DNA from: Pogonophryne albipinna
Taxonomy: Eukaryota; Chordata; Actinopteri; Perciformes; Artedidraconidae
Assembly: GCA_028583405.1 (NCBI GenBank)
Contig: CM053248.1
Location: forward strand, 26,276,543-26,340,542
Length of the DNA stretch: 64,000 bases
Reading direction: 5' to 3'
The notes beneath the pieces are model-generated. The model was not told the origin of the DNA and made no database searches. It saw nothing but the letters and a program-made list of their open reading frames with translations. Numbering within the stretch: position 1 is the first letter of the stretch; every line of letters starts with the position of its first letter. The position numbers and the translations under genes are program-made. This document shows positions 37,901-52,800 of the stretch, one piece after another.

Positions 37901-38478
37901 TTATCAAATTAATTGTCAATAAATGGTTTCAGATTTGATTTATGGAATTTATGATTAAACAAATGAATGGCCTACATTAAATCATATGTGACTGTTTTGC
38001 ATCCAGAATGCGACTAATAGATGAATGTAAAATGTGTAAAATATAATAAAATAAAAGGTAGGCTTTCAACCTTTAGCCTATAGGAGTAAAAACTATACAA
38101 GAACAAGCTTTACAAGACCCGAAAAAAGTTATGAATGAATGAATGTTTTAGAGTGATAAGGAAGTAATGTGTTTGGAGTTATACATGCTCTGATATTAAC
38201 TGTGGTAACGGGTTGACCTTGACATTTGAGCCAAAGGTCACGGACAGTGCTATCACATCCCTATACACTTCACTACAAGCTGAATAAATATGGCAGACAG
38301 AAAGAAAAGCAGAGGCAGAAAGTGAGAGAGAGGCCCGTGACTGGTAGATGTGTGGCCTGCTCAGAGGGGCATTGTTGGAGCTATGAGAGGACAATGCACT
38401 GCCCCCGCCCTGAATACTCGCCATACCAGCTGATCAGCCATTACCAAAGCTGCTGCTGCCCCGTTACAATTCCTGCTG

Positions 38479-38625
<147 letters not shown>

Positions 38626-38773
38626 TGCATCCCACTCTGCCTCAATCATAAGTTTAGTCTTACAAGGCAAAATCATACACTGTGTATAACAGAGAGAAAC
38701 CAAGTGGGAGGCCATGCAGCGCCGGACAAAAGGCTTAAGTCAAGGCATGCATGGGCACACATGTTGTCTCGCC

Positions 38774-39022
<249 letters not shown>

Positions 39023-39226
39023 GTGAGTGCACATGTGTGTGATTTACAGCACGTTAAGTTTAGCCACTAGCACCTATCTGTTCCCACTTTAGCAATAACG
39101 TTTCTCTTCCAGCCACCCAGAGAGGACCAACGCACACATCACACCTGCTTATTATTTCAGGATCCCTGACAAAAGCCCTGAAAGTGGAAGGGTGTGTGAA
39201 CAAGAGAGGGGGGGGGGTGTAGTAGA

Positions 39227-40302
39227 CAGGGTTAGAAGAAGTATTAAGATCATTTAACTGGTAAAATAGCCACATCACAGTGTACAAAATACTTAATCAC
39301 AGGTCCTTTATAATAAAAGGGCAGCAGGAGTATCAGCATGATTAAAGGGTGATTGTTAGTGATACATGTAAACAGTACTTAACAGAGTTCTTGTTGGAGC
39401 TGATTTTAACTGGTCCAAATACTGTTTGTTTAATCTACAGAAACAAATACTTGATTAGTCAATAAACAGAAAAATGAAGCAGCAACAATATAGATAAACC
39501 ATACTGTAGTCAAACTCAACATGTGTTGCCTAGTTTCTGTCAAATAAATGTATAGTAAGATGATGATGGAATCTGAAATGTATGTGGAAGAAGTGGAAGT
39601 TGCACAAACTGGAAATACTCAAGTTCAGTCCTCTTACCTTCAGAGGTCAGATACTCAGTTACAAGTTAAAGTCCTGCATTCAAAATGTTACTCAAGTAAA
39701 AGTACAAAAGTATTGGCATCAAAGTATACTTAAAGTACCAAAAGTAAAAGTAATCATTGAAAAGTTGGCCCATTTCAGAATAATATATTATGTTTTGATT
39801 ATAATTATTGATGCATTCATGTGTTTATCAAAGCTGGTAAAGGTGCAGCTAGTCTTAATGACTAAATTCTGATTTAAGAGTTGATTATATTTCACATCAT
39901 CAATCCAAAAGTAACCGAAGGTATTAAATAAAGTAGTGGAGTAAAAGTATACGATTTACTGATATTGAAACAATATTTAATAACGTAGCATTATAAGATT
40001 AAGTACAGTAGTTTAGTAAATGTACTTAGTTACTTTACACCTCTGATTGCCTTAAAATCAACTTTGGAGAATATCTTATAACATTTTAGTCTTGCTAAAT
40101 TGTTGTCTCTTTTGTCTGGGCTGTTTAAATGTTGCTCCAAGGGATAGTATGAAAAGGTGCTTCAATTAAAGTTGCTTTGCAGAATGCATTATGCATTTTT
40201 GGTGCTTTAAGTATGTTGATGGTAATATTTATATGTTTAAAGAAGTAGGACTTTGAATTCAAAACTTATAACAGAGATTTTCTACACTATAACTCCACCA
40301 CT
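39227..40302. mobile_element. hAT-like 'CAGTGGTGGAAG' sequences, copy 4 (composite)
   Basis: A degenerate left terminus 'cagggttagaagaagtatta' is followed by 'gtcctgcattcaaaatgtta', 'caagtaaaagtacaaaagta' and two right termini, 'gttactttacacctctg' (to 40036) and 'taactccaccactg' (to 40302). The arrangement suggests overlapping or nested copies. No ORF is preserved. Confidence 0.5.
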
Positions 40303-40980
40303 GCTCAAATGTCTTCAGTGCAGTTCTTGATGGCACCTGGACACACACACCCACTTCCAAGGACAAATGATGGACAGTAACAGGTGTACATACCTAGAGC
40401 TGTTATATTGTTATTCTGTGGGCGTAGGGTGTGTGAGAGAGGCAGGGGCTCTGAGGGGACGCGCCTCCTCCCCTGTGATAGCGGAGACGCGCCGCGCGCT
40501 CCTGACAACCCACTCGTGCTGCTGCTATACTGTACTGTAATCATATGATAGGGAGTCGATCCCCGCTGCAGAATACCGACACACACCGGGCGGACACCAG
40601 CAGAGCAGCCGGGGCGGAGGACACCACACGAGAGCAGGTTTTTATTTTTAAGAAGTGCGTGGAGTCTGTTAGCGTGTCGCCACAAGTGTCAAAAAAGAGC
40701 CAAACTCCCCCTACAAAAAGGAACTTTTTCAAACTCTGGACAGAGAGTGGGCACTGGGGTGAAGAAGAGAGGGCATACAGAAGAAACGTTATCCGAAGGA
40801 CACTCTTTTTCACCGTGACTGATATTTGAGTTTACTCCGCTATCAGAGCGGCGGTCAGCGGGTCGCGGCCGGTGGAAACCCCTGGGGTATTCGCATCGCT
40901 TGTCAGGGCGTGTGCGTTGTTTTTTGAAAATATCCACCACAAGTTTTTCATTTAGACACTTTATTGTAGAAGCTAAAGCC

Positions 40981-41500
40981 ATGGTTGGGGAAACAGAGGT
41001 GAAGGAGAGACCCAAGTCCAACCCGGACTACCTAATGCAGCTGATGAACGACAGGAAGGTGATGAGCTCCCTGCCCAACTTCAGCGGCATCTTCTCGCAT
41101 CTGGAGCGGCTGCTGGATGAAGGTAACTCGGTTTCTTTTCAGGGAGTTAAACCCCGTTTATTGGAGACTCTAACCACTTGTCACACTACAGAGACAATTA
41201 CCTTTTTTCTTGGCTAATTTGATGGCCAGTGTCATAAAACTGACATTATTGACTCACTTTATTGAAAAGTCATTAACTGCTCGAATTCCTCTCTGGCTCC
41301 TAGGAAACAAATGTCACATCCATCACACCCTGAATGATGCGGACGATAAATTATGAAACTCTTTCATTGTACTTGTTGCTTTTCACTGAATTCCCTTACA
41401 GAGATGAGGTAGTAAATACAAATTAAAAAACGAAAAGAGATGTGAACCTTAAGTAGCATATTTAATGTGTTGAGAGCAGCAGATGAGCACACACAGACAG

Positions 41501-41561
<61 letters not shown>

Positions 41562-43560
41562 GACACACACACACGGGCAGTTGGTGATGGGAACAAACAG
41601 ACAGTTGTTAGTCTTTCCCAGTGACCTAATGCGCAGGCTTATGTGAATGCTGCAGCCCATCCCTGAGCAGGAACGAGAGCATGTCACTGTGTAAAATATT
41701 TGATTTGAGGCTGATCTACATGCTGCATGTGCAACTAATCAATGTCTTTCACTTGTTGATGTCTAACTGTTTTAGTTTTTTTTGCAGTTCTGAAATAACA
41801 CAATCTCACGGCATTGCAACAGTTGCTTTCAAAGTGAGGTCTTATTTGCCAAACGTCCCCTTTTTAGAATGTCAAGGCCTGTTGTTGCTACTGTTGTTTC
41901 ACATCAGGATCACCAAGATCCTGACTTTGTGTGCTTTGACAAGTCTCATGACGCAGCAAGGTTGATCTCATACCAGACGACCTCTGCAGCCTGACAAATA
42001 GGTCAGGTTAACATCTCCAGTCGTGTACATGTTGACGACTGACAGCCGGGCACATTCATCCCTCACCCTTAATAATGTGACACCCTCGGTTAGAATGAAA
42101 GGCATTGTGCCATGCTCATTTTCAGCCTGGCTTTGTCTTCTGCCTGAGTAATGCGGACAAGGGCATTGTACCAAAAAAGTTTTGCAGGGTAACAAGAAAG
42201 CCTGTCAGTCAAACATCTTGACCGGCTGCATGTTTGTGGCATATTTGGAAACACAGTGTGGTGGAGTCCGGTCTAAATATAAACCATTGACAAGTTGAAG
42301 TGTTGAGATAAGGCCTGCTACAGTCCCCCCCCCCCCACCACCACCACCACCACCCTTTATCTCTCTCTCCTTCCTCCACTCTCTTGTTCTTCTTTCACTT
42401 CTCATTTTCCTTAATGCTCTAACTGAAGTGTGACAAAAGCCTGCTTGCCTGTGCAGATTTGTTTGTGTGTGTCTCTGTGTGTATGTATGTATGTATGTGT
42501 GTGTGTGAATTTTAATTGTCACTCTTAGTCTGTAACAGGTCAGAAGAGGTTATTAGAGGATCATCATTGTCCCTGTAGCTGTGGCTGTAATTATAGCATC
42601 CTACTGTAGTTATTATGGTCAGACTTATCAGAGCAGGGAGACATGCCTGTCAGCCTGCTTAGGTCAGATGATATTTGTGCCTCGAGGCAGATATTCTGTT
42701 GTGTGTGTGTGTTGGTGTGAGTTCAAGCCGGGGGTCTGTTGGTATGTGTTGCGTATGTGTTTGTGTAGCGCAGTAGTCAGTTATTATTGTGCCAGCGTGT
42801 CATTACAAAGGCATCAGAGGCTAACATAGGTCATTGAGACAACACTAAACAAGCAGACAGCCAGACGAACATAGTCTCTTTTATTTAGGATGGAGTTTCC
42901 GCATCAAACCTAAGGCAAGATTTGGACCATTTAGGTACATTTTAAGAAAAAATTGCTACAATTCCAACAATTGCCAACATTTTTTGCGATTATTTGTAAC
43001 TAAATTAATATCTTTGAGTTTTAGACTGTCGGTCTGAAAAACACATATGAAGACTCCTAGGAATATTTATTCCAATTATGAAATAATAGCCGATAAATGA
43101 TTGTCTGTTTATAATAGAAAAATTGCTTTCCTAGACAAAAAAAGGTTAATATCAACACACTCAGATACAGTAGGTGGCGAAGAAAAACAAGTCACAATTT
43201 GAAATGTATATTTTTACATTTGTCCATAAACTCCAGGATATTAGCTTCTTTTAAAAGAAAAGAAAGTCAAATGATCTTATCTGTATCGGCCATGAGAAGC
43301 AGCTGATATTGGTATCAGGTAAAGAAAAAACACATCATGAATCTTCGTTTTTACTGTTGCCTTTTTAAGAGCATATGATTTATCGAGGAGTCTGAAAATG
43401 TTTTGGAAAATAATCGCTAGTTGCAGCCTTACTACTTTGTAAAAATATTGATGGCGGTCTATATTGATGTTGTAACACTGTCTTCTACAATAAACACTAA
43501 AGGGTCGAGTAGGTCAATGTGACCATGCTGACATGTCTGTTTTTTTTGTGAAAGGGTCAA

Positions 43561-43617
<57 letters not shown>

Positions 43618-46495
43618 GGACACAGTTGGAAATAGAAATGGAAATAAAGAAATTGTCTGTAATAGAAGAGGCCTGGTTGCAGAGCATTAGGTGGTTAGAT
43701 TCTACATTGGGGTGCAGAATTCTGGTAACTGTCTGTCTGTCTGTCTGTCCGTCTGTCCCACTCAGAGCTTCCTGTAATTCTGGTGACAGTGAGTCATCAT
43801 CCTAGTAAAGGACGGTCTGAGGAAACGTGACACTTATGGTTGCTCATTTACACTCAGTTTAATTTTCCTCCCTCTTTCTGTCTTCCAGAGATCGGCAGGG
43901 TACGCAAGGACATGTACAACGACACAGTGAACGGTGGCATGTTCAACGGGCGGGACATGGAGGAGCTTCCCGAAGCTGTCGGCCCCGTGGCTCAGCTCCA
44001 GGAGAAGCTCTACGTGCCTGTCAAAGAGTACCCAGACGTGAGTGGACAAATACGTGACCTTTGACCTTTGACAAGAGTTTCTGTTTACTTTATCAGGTCA
44101 CTTTATCTCCTCTTAGTGACAGAAAGGGCTGCCAAATAGTTACTGAGGCTTTTAATCACAGCTTTTCATTTAATCTTAAAGCTGATTTCATTCTGAGATC
44201 ATCTCTGCTCACACCCGATGATGTAATCGAGACTTCAAATAAATCAATAATGAACCCAGGCCAGTGTTTCCGAAAAGATAAAAATGAATATATCACATTA
44301 TGTTTCAGTCAATATTCCCAATGACAACATTTCATTGAACACCATATATATTCATGAGAGCTTAGGTGGACTAAATATTTCCCCAAAATATAAAGACAAT
44401 TGCACTGCAGTGAAGAAACAAGTACGTATCAGCGCCCGCCAAGCACAGTAAAGCGCTCCAATGTAAGTTATGTTGATCCAGATTGAAATGGATCACATGA
44501 TATTCTCCGCGCATCAGCTCGCCAATCACTGAATACAATGACAGGCTGTCCTCACTCACATGACAGGAGGTTAACAGGACACACACACTGCAAAACGGTT
44601 GAGATCAAGGTTAAATTTAGAGAGCAGTTCCTCTTTCTGGGTTTGTGTGAGTGTGTCGAGGGTTATAGTAGAGCAAATGTGTTGCAACTAAAGTGAACAT
44701 TAGTTTAAGCTTGGTGGAAGAGGCTAGACAAATGGTTTGAGAGACTAATGTGAGAGACAGGGGAATGAAACACACACACACACACACACAGAGGGACAGC
44801 TGTCTAGTTGATCACTCAGTCAGTGACAGATAAGGTTAAGAGAACGGCGCTGTCCTGTTATGCCACCAGCACCAGCCAGCACCCAAATAATAATCTATTT
44901 TCGTCTCTGTTAGCAACACATCACAGATGCACAAACATTCACTTGCAGCACATGCAGATACACACACATTGTGAATAGACAGTCTTTGATGTATGTGTGT
45001 GTGTGTCTGTCTTCCTCCAGGCCTTTCTCTTTGATTATCAATGAGACTGTTTTTGCTCTTTTTTGTAGTTTAACTTTGTAGGGAGGATCCTGGGCCCACG
45101 TGGACTGACGGCAAAACAACTGGAAGCAGAGACCGGCTGCAAGATAATGGTGCGAGGCAAGGGCTCCATGAGAGACAAGAAGAAGGTATGCACACTGAGA
45201 AACACACACAAACACACAATATACATGCTTTCATGGTCAGTTTCTCTGTACGTATAGATGTTATGCATGTCCGCATCACCTTTACTTAAAGGTTACTTAA
45301 TAGTTTGAAAGTCTTGTTTTCTGGTCAGGCAGAAGAGAAAATCTAAAGCCCTCCCGTGTCTGTACACTAAATATGAAGCTACAGTCAAGAGACCTTAGCT
45401 TAGACTCAAAATGGGGGGAAGCTTGACTCGGTCCAAAAGTAAAAAAACAGTATTCTCTTCTCTCCAACCAAAGACTCCAGATGATAGAGTTGTATTGATT
45501 AGTTAACTAAACTAATGTAGAATTTGTTAACTAATCAATAACTTTATCTATTGACAAATGATCTCCAACTCTTTTGATAGTCTCCTAGACATTTTCATGC
45601 TTACAATGCTGTATACAGCCACTCCAATATAGAAGTCTCTGGAATTTGACCCATTTAACTGAACATCTTTTGGACTAACAAAACAAGCAGCCAAGGAGTC
45701 GCTGGAAACAGGCTTAGAAATACCATTACCCAGTGAAACCATAATGTGCCATATTTACACAGCACTTTTTGTATGGGTATAATACTGAGATATAACGTGT
45801 TAAATTAGTGTGCATTAGGAAGCTTGAGAAGTTTTGCTTAGCACTTAGTTTCAGATAGAGCCAGGCGAGCTGTTTTGCCCAGTTTCCAGTCCTTATGCAA
45901 AGCTAAGCTAACTGGCTTTGGGTTGATTCTACAGATATGAGAGTGGTATCATGTCGTCTTACTCTCTGCAAGAGACCCCAAAACATTGGCAGCAGTTGGT
46001 TCCAATTCACTTTAGCAACGTTTTAAAAGTCAACCTTCAGAAACATTTGGTTAAGACAGGGATGCCGTCCAGATGCACTTAATGTGTACTGCCATTACTG
46101 TCAAAGGAACAATGTTGACATGCTTCAAATTGATTTCATTTTAGTAATGCAATACCACTCAGCAACAACAAAACAATAAATATGGGTACATGGTGTTCAG
46201 ATGCATTTAAGAGGAACAGCTTTGACCTGGAAGGATGTCAATAGCAGGCTGCAGACTGAGAAAAATACAAGGATCTATCTATCTATCTATCTATCTCTTC
46301 CTCCTCTCCATTCTCTCCCTTCTCTCCCTTCTCTCTCAGAATGAGTTTTTGGTTGTCAATTTTTCTGTCCCGGTGTTCGGTCCATCTGTTCCCTCTTCCT
46401 CTCCCCTGGTGTCTGCTGTTGGACGGAGTCGGCTCAAGCTTTCCAAACGGCAGGTGGAGCAAGTCCAGCATTCCTCCCCGTCCCCTCTCTCTCTA

Positions 46496-46535
<40 letters not shown>

Positions 46536-46562
46536 GAACATTCCCTACCTCTCACGCCCCTC

Positions 46563-46593
<31 letters not shown>

Positions 46594-49500
46594 CAGAGAG
46601 GAAGGAAAACAGAGACACAGTGGGAGGCAGTGGGGGAGATGAGAGGAAGATGTTGACTTTTGGTGTTTTTCAGAATGATACATCTCACTTGACAAAACAT
46701 AGCCGATTGGATGTCCCAGCATGCCTTACTGAATACACAGAGCACTTCATAATTTCAGTTTGAACTAGGGTTGAAACAAACCGTTATTCTCATTAGATAT
46801 GTTTAAATAACTGATTGTTCCCGCTTTGAAATGTAAAGTTGTACTTAAAGGGGGCTTGTCCCGTAAAATGTGTACTTTTTTAGCTGAGAGTTAGATGCGA
46901 AGATTGATATTACCCTCATATCTGTCTGTTGAATATGAAGCTACAGCTGGGAGGAGGAGGTTAGCTTAGCATCAAGACTGGAAACAAGAGGAAACAGCTG
47001 GTCTGGCTTTGAAGTCACTGCGTTCAGCCAAGAAATAGGTCCAACACATAAAGTTCCGGTAATATTTAAACAAAAGTAGTTTGTAAGACGGGTTGCCTAA
47101 CATATTGGAGATAAAAAGTGATCAAAGTTGTTTGGACACACGCATTGAGAGGGGGGTTGGATATTGTTGAAATACGCCCTACTCAACAGTATGGAAGTCT
47201 TCATAGTGTTGCACTAAGTTGTTCACATGAAAAGTGAGAAGAAGAGCTAAAGATTCGTGTGCAGTCTCACTCTTTCACCTCTGCACAGCTGGACGATCAC
47301 GGCATGGAGTTCAGTGTGAATGTTGGAATTTCAGAAAGTTACTCTCCAATCTGATGTTGGAAAGCCGTGGGGGGAATTGGTTTCTGAAGCTTTTCATCCA
47401 TCCAATAACTACTTTCAAAGAAGCATAATGGAAGCTTAACCACCCATGAAACCACAAGTTTTCATTTTAATTTATTTTTATTTTTAAAAGATAAAGAAAT
47501 CAAGATTCAATTTACTGATTTGGTGAGCTTTAGAGTTGGACTCTAGTAAGCATTTCACTGAGCGAGGCTAGATGTATTCCAGACTTGGCTAAGCTAATGT
47601 AACAGCATCTGGACTGTAGCTTCAGATTGAACAGATCACATTGTCATATTGATTTTTCCTATTTAACTCCTAGCAAGAAAGCAAATAAGCATATTTCCCA
47701 AAATATAAAACGTGTCTTTTTAGCACATCAGTGCTTTAAGCAAGTATTTTACATGACCTAGCATGCAAACATTTGTATTTAACACTTATTACAAAGAACT
47801 GAGGTCGCCATCAGTTTTGAATGTATTTCATGATGAAAGTAGTGGGCAAAGTCTGTCTGTACAAGATATTCAGACATGAATATCTGAGCCTGACCAAATA
47901 GTTCCCAGTTGTAAATTATAAAAAAAGCTTCTCTAACAAGTTCCCAGAGCCAAATACACTTTCTTAAATTGCTTAATTTGATGAGCATGGAATAAAATAC
48001 AGATTTTTAATTGTATTTGGAAAGGAAAGCTATCCAAAACAGACATTTACAAATCTAACCATGTTCACCTGTTTTGTTCTATTAACTAAAGGGAAGGAGA
48101 CCAACAAATACAACCAACAACGGGGTCATTATTATTATTTTTGACTTAATAAACTACTATAATCATAGATGCTGTGGTCAAAATCTGAATTTCAATTAGT
48201 AGACTATTAGGCATTAGTTTGGATAAAGTGTCAGTGAGAAAAAAGGGAGTGAATAGATAAGGAAATAGCTAAGCAGAGTGTGATTTGGGGAGTGCCTCCT
48301 TTAATAAAATGCAACGTTAAACTTGAAATCAGTGAAAAGCAACAAGGTTATTTCACGAGTTTGATAACTCTTCCAAAGCTCCATTACACAACCTTGAGCC
48401 TAGTGTGTAGTCTGAGGCCATCCAGAAAATCAAGCCAAACTAGAAGAAAAAGTGAAATCCTGTCCTCTCACTGTGCCAGTCATGCGCTTGTGTGTTGCAT
48501 TCAAACGGAGCTTTAAAAACACTTTTTGTGTTTCAGGAGGAGATGAACCGAGGGAAGCCCAACTGGGAGCACCTCAGCGAAGATCTCCACGTCCTGATCA
48601 CAGTGGAGGACACACACAACCGGGCCAAGATCAAACTCCAACGGGCTATCAACGAGGTCAAGAAACTTCTCGTGCCAGCTGTGAGTATCAGTGCGAACCC
48701 CTTCAGTGTCCCATATTATGTTCTGGACCGATGGAAAAGCTGCGTGTGACTAGATGAGAGTTCACTGTGTTGGTATGCATGGAAGGGGGAAGGGGATTGT
48801 CAGTCCAAAAACTGTGTGTGTTTGTGTCTTTTTTTTGTGTTTTTGTGTGTGTCTCTGTGTGTATGAGAGAGTATGTGTAAGGGGTTAGGGTAATTAGGGA
48901 ACACGCATAAAGGGGTTTCCATAGTAACCCCGGGTTGTTTGAAAGGCTGCGGGAATGAATGGAGAGTCTGTTCACTTGTTCTCCCCACTCCATCACTCCT
49001 TTCACTCGTTCACAACTCACTTCATTCCCAACTACTGGCTACAGTATTCCTTTTTCTCCCTGTTTTTTTGTCATCCACACAAAAGGACATTTTGATTGCA
49101 CTCCTCAACATTTCTCACATTCTACAGCCCACCTACGTCCCCCCTACGGACATACATGCATGAACGTGATGACAAATAATAACGCATTGCTTACATAGAT
49201 GCAGGAACTGTCTTAATTATCCCGTTAGACGCACTAGCACAAAAGCTCATATTGTGAAAATCACAAGGCACCTTCCTTTTCCCCCCCTTTGCATTATTCA
49301 CGACAATAGAAACTGAATGAATAGACCAGCAGGGGGATTTCTATTATAGCAATCAGCCGTCACTTCCGCTCCGGTCACAGCACGGGGTCGGCCAACTCCA
49401 GAAGTTAAAGGATGTAAGAAATATCTGTGGGCAATCAGGAGCTGGACACCTGTTAATCTTTGTTTTTGAATGCGTGTGAGTGTGTGTGTGTCCTAGCATT

Positions 49501-49777
49501 ACTATACTTGTGGGGACCTAAATCTGTTTACAAAGTCACGTGTGGGGACTCGCCTCCCTTATGGGGACAAATTGGAGGTCCCCATGAGGGGAATCATTAG
49601 TTTTAGGGTGAAGACTTGGTTAGGTTTAGGATTAGGGTTAGGGTAAGGGTAAGGGTTAGGCATGTGTTGGTTATGGTTAGGATAAGTCTCCAGGAAATGC
49701 ATGAAAGTCAATGTAATGTCCCCTGAAGTGATGTATACATGGTATGTGTGTGTGTGTGTGGGTGTGTGTGTGTGTAT

Positions 49778-49846
<69 letters not shown>

Positions 49847-49847
49847 C

Positions 49848-49888
<41 letters not shown>

Positions 49889-52800
49889 TGTGTGTTGAGG
49901 GTATGGTTAATGATATGTGTTAGTTTAACCCAGCCAACCTTGCTTTCCGACTGTAACGGTACGTCCACACAGCAGGTTTAAACAAATCTTCCAACGCTTC
50001 CAACGCTTCTCTGCCCATTGACTTTGAATGGGGATGACGTCACTTTGCCTCGCTTTTCGCCGAACTGCATTGTGGGGGAGCGAAGCGAAGATTTCCAGGA
50101 TTTTCAGGATTCAAAAGTTGAGCAATGTTCAACTTTTGAAGCTGAGCTGGAAGCGTCAGCCAATCAAATCCCGTTTATGCAAATCTGACAGTAGAAGCGC
50201 TAGCCAATCAAACCGCGTGTAAGCTGGGAGAGCCAGACCGCAGTTCATTTCCTCATATTCCAAACGAGAAATTACGGTAGCAAATCACCTGGTTCTTTAC
50301 GACCAGAACTATTAACGGGATACAAACCGGAGGAACCAGGCATGGAGGAAGGTGGCAGAGACAGTGGGTGAAACTGGTAGGTTTTCGCCTGTTTGGGGAG
50401 TTTATATATATATATATTGCTCGCATAAAATCCCCGGGGTTTTTTGCTTTGTATGTCGGGGGCGGGAGATTCATGTGATTGGTTGTTGGTCGCGTTGCTC
50501 GCAAAAAATCCCCAAGCTTTCAGACACGCCCAGCTCCAAGATTTTCAAGATATTTGAAAAGCTGCTGTGTGGACGTACCGTAAATCAGTCAAGCTTTTCA
50601 CCAAGCTGTAACTGGAGCTAGGAAGTTAAATATGTCCTGTGTGGTGAAGTCACTGTATTCAAGGACTGGTCAACTGCATTTCAGACAATGACATTTGTTT
50701 ACATGCACACTAATGTTACACTATGGTTACGAACATGATAGATATTCATGTTGCAAACAATCCAACTGACATACGGTTGAGAAGGCTGGGGTTGATGTAC
50801 ATGCTACAAGAAAAACATGTGGTCGGAAGGAAAACACTCTTTGAAACATTATGAAAAAGCTTTTTTTTTACAAGCTTTTTGATTTGCACAAATAAAGCAT
50901 TTTGGACCTGGTTTTAGGAACAAAAGAGAGAGGCTGTGTTCCCACGGTATAACAAATCTGCCAGAAAACTTTTAAATAATTGGAGTTGTGCATATCAAAA
51001 TTTGTCTGGGAATATTATGGAGATATCCTTCTTTTTACTGTTTTATCATATTAGAGTAAATATCTTTTGGTTTTGGGCTAAAAAATAGACATCATCTCAG
51101 AATTTGAGAAACTGTGATATATATCTGATATATCATAGCCCTAACCATGATTTAATAAAGCAAATCAACCTTGTAAACAGCCTTGTAGGAATATTGTTTT
51201 AGATTTTTCTAGGGCAAAACCTGAAATATTTTGTGCATGTTGTGTTAATATAATAGAAGGCTAGTGCAAACACAACTACGTCTTCCCCCTGACTTCATTA
51301 TTTGTTTCTGCATAGTGTAACATTTGCTGACTTTTTGACTCCCACAAAAGGGAATTCATTCACTTGTCAAATGACTGAATGACTGTCCTTGCTAAGTAAG
51401 CTGATTGTGCTATTCTGCTCTGGTGTAGGCTGAGGGGGAGGACAACCTGAAGAAAATGCAGTTGATGGAGCTGGCCATTCTCAATGGGACCTACAGAGAT
51501 GCCAATGTCAAGATGTGTAAGGATGACATCATAGTTAACTTGTGGAGGAGGGTTGGTGGGTCTGGGTACAGGAGTCCACTGTACATATGAACAATGCCTT
51601 TGTTTTTCCTGGTAAATAGACTGTTTGTCTTCTCCTCTTCTTCCCTGTCTATTGTTTGTGTGTGGGTGTGTGCATACTTGCATTATTGCAAATTTGTGTG
51701 CTGCACAGCCTGCGCTGGCTTCCCTATGGGGGTACCTCAGGCGCCTCGGCTCATCACAGGTCCGACGTCGTGCCTGCCTCCCTCAATGCGCAACTCCGCC
51801 CAACTCCCCACGCAGACCATGTTGCCTCTGATTCGTCAGATCCAGAGCTCCGCCCTCATGCAGGGAGCCAATCCGCACCAGGCGCTGGTGCAGCAAGGGC
51901 CTGAATCTGGAATCATCTACGCACCCTACGACTATCCCTACACACTTACGCCATCCATATTGGAATACCCAATTGACTCAACTGGAGTTTTAGGTACTTA
52001 GAAAGAAAAAGTTCATCATTTCATATAGAATCAATGGATGTATTATGAGAACTGGATACTGGCCTTCAATGGAATTTGCTTACCAATCGCATACGTCAAC
52101 AACAACAAAACTAAAACCTAGGACGCCAATTCTTCGACCGAACATCAAGCAATATTTGCATTATTGATGATGGCTAATTGTTGTTTGAGTTATTTACAGA
52201 CAGAGTTGGATAACTGAAAACATGGTATTCAACAAGCTATTTCAATTTGGTCCCGTTCTATGACAAATGCAGGCTCATTATTAAATACCGCCCCACATCT
52301 GAGTATCTCCACTTGAGGCTTGAGAACTACCTTTGCATTTTAAAGCATGTCAATCAGAGCATCGCTAACATCAAAGCATGTAAACATGTTCTGGTAAATC
52401 CAAAAATACATGTATGAACCGGAACATTTACATGCTATATCATGGCATCAATGCTAAAAAAAGGGCACCTTCAATTCAACCCATTATCTTTGAAAGTGGG
52501 TTTTATGTGACTTACACGAACAGTGAAGAACGAGCTGTTTCATTAATGTAGATGATTTAAAGAATTTCCAAAGTTAGTTAAATATCAACCTCTTTTGAGG
52601 TTAGAGTAAGAGCCACGGAAAATGTGCCCGTACGTCCCTACATGCACAAAATAGTTTCTTACTTCTGAAGTAGCCAACCTCGAGCGAAGACCAAAGTTTT
52701 AAGAAACTTGACAGCCATGAGATTTTCAGATTTTGTACCATGGTTTGCAACTGGGACAATTTGGAGGCCAAATCCAGCTCTTGTAATACATCCGGATAAA

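Larger units (their letters stand above)
48681..51428 (+). other. qki: quaking intron 4
   Basis: A 2.75-kb intron, donor 'gtgagtat' and acceptor 'ctctggtgtag'. It contains the second GGGGAC-type repeat, a TG array and a TAA-flanked Harbinger-like MITE. Confidence 0.85.
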
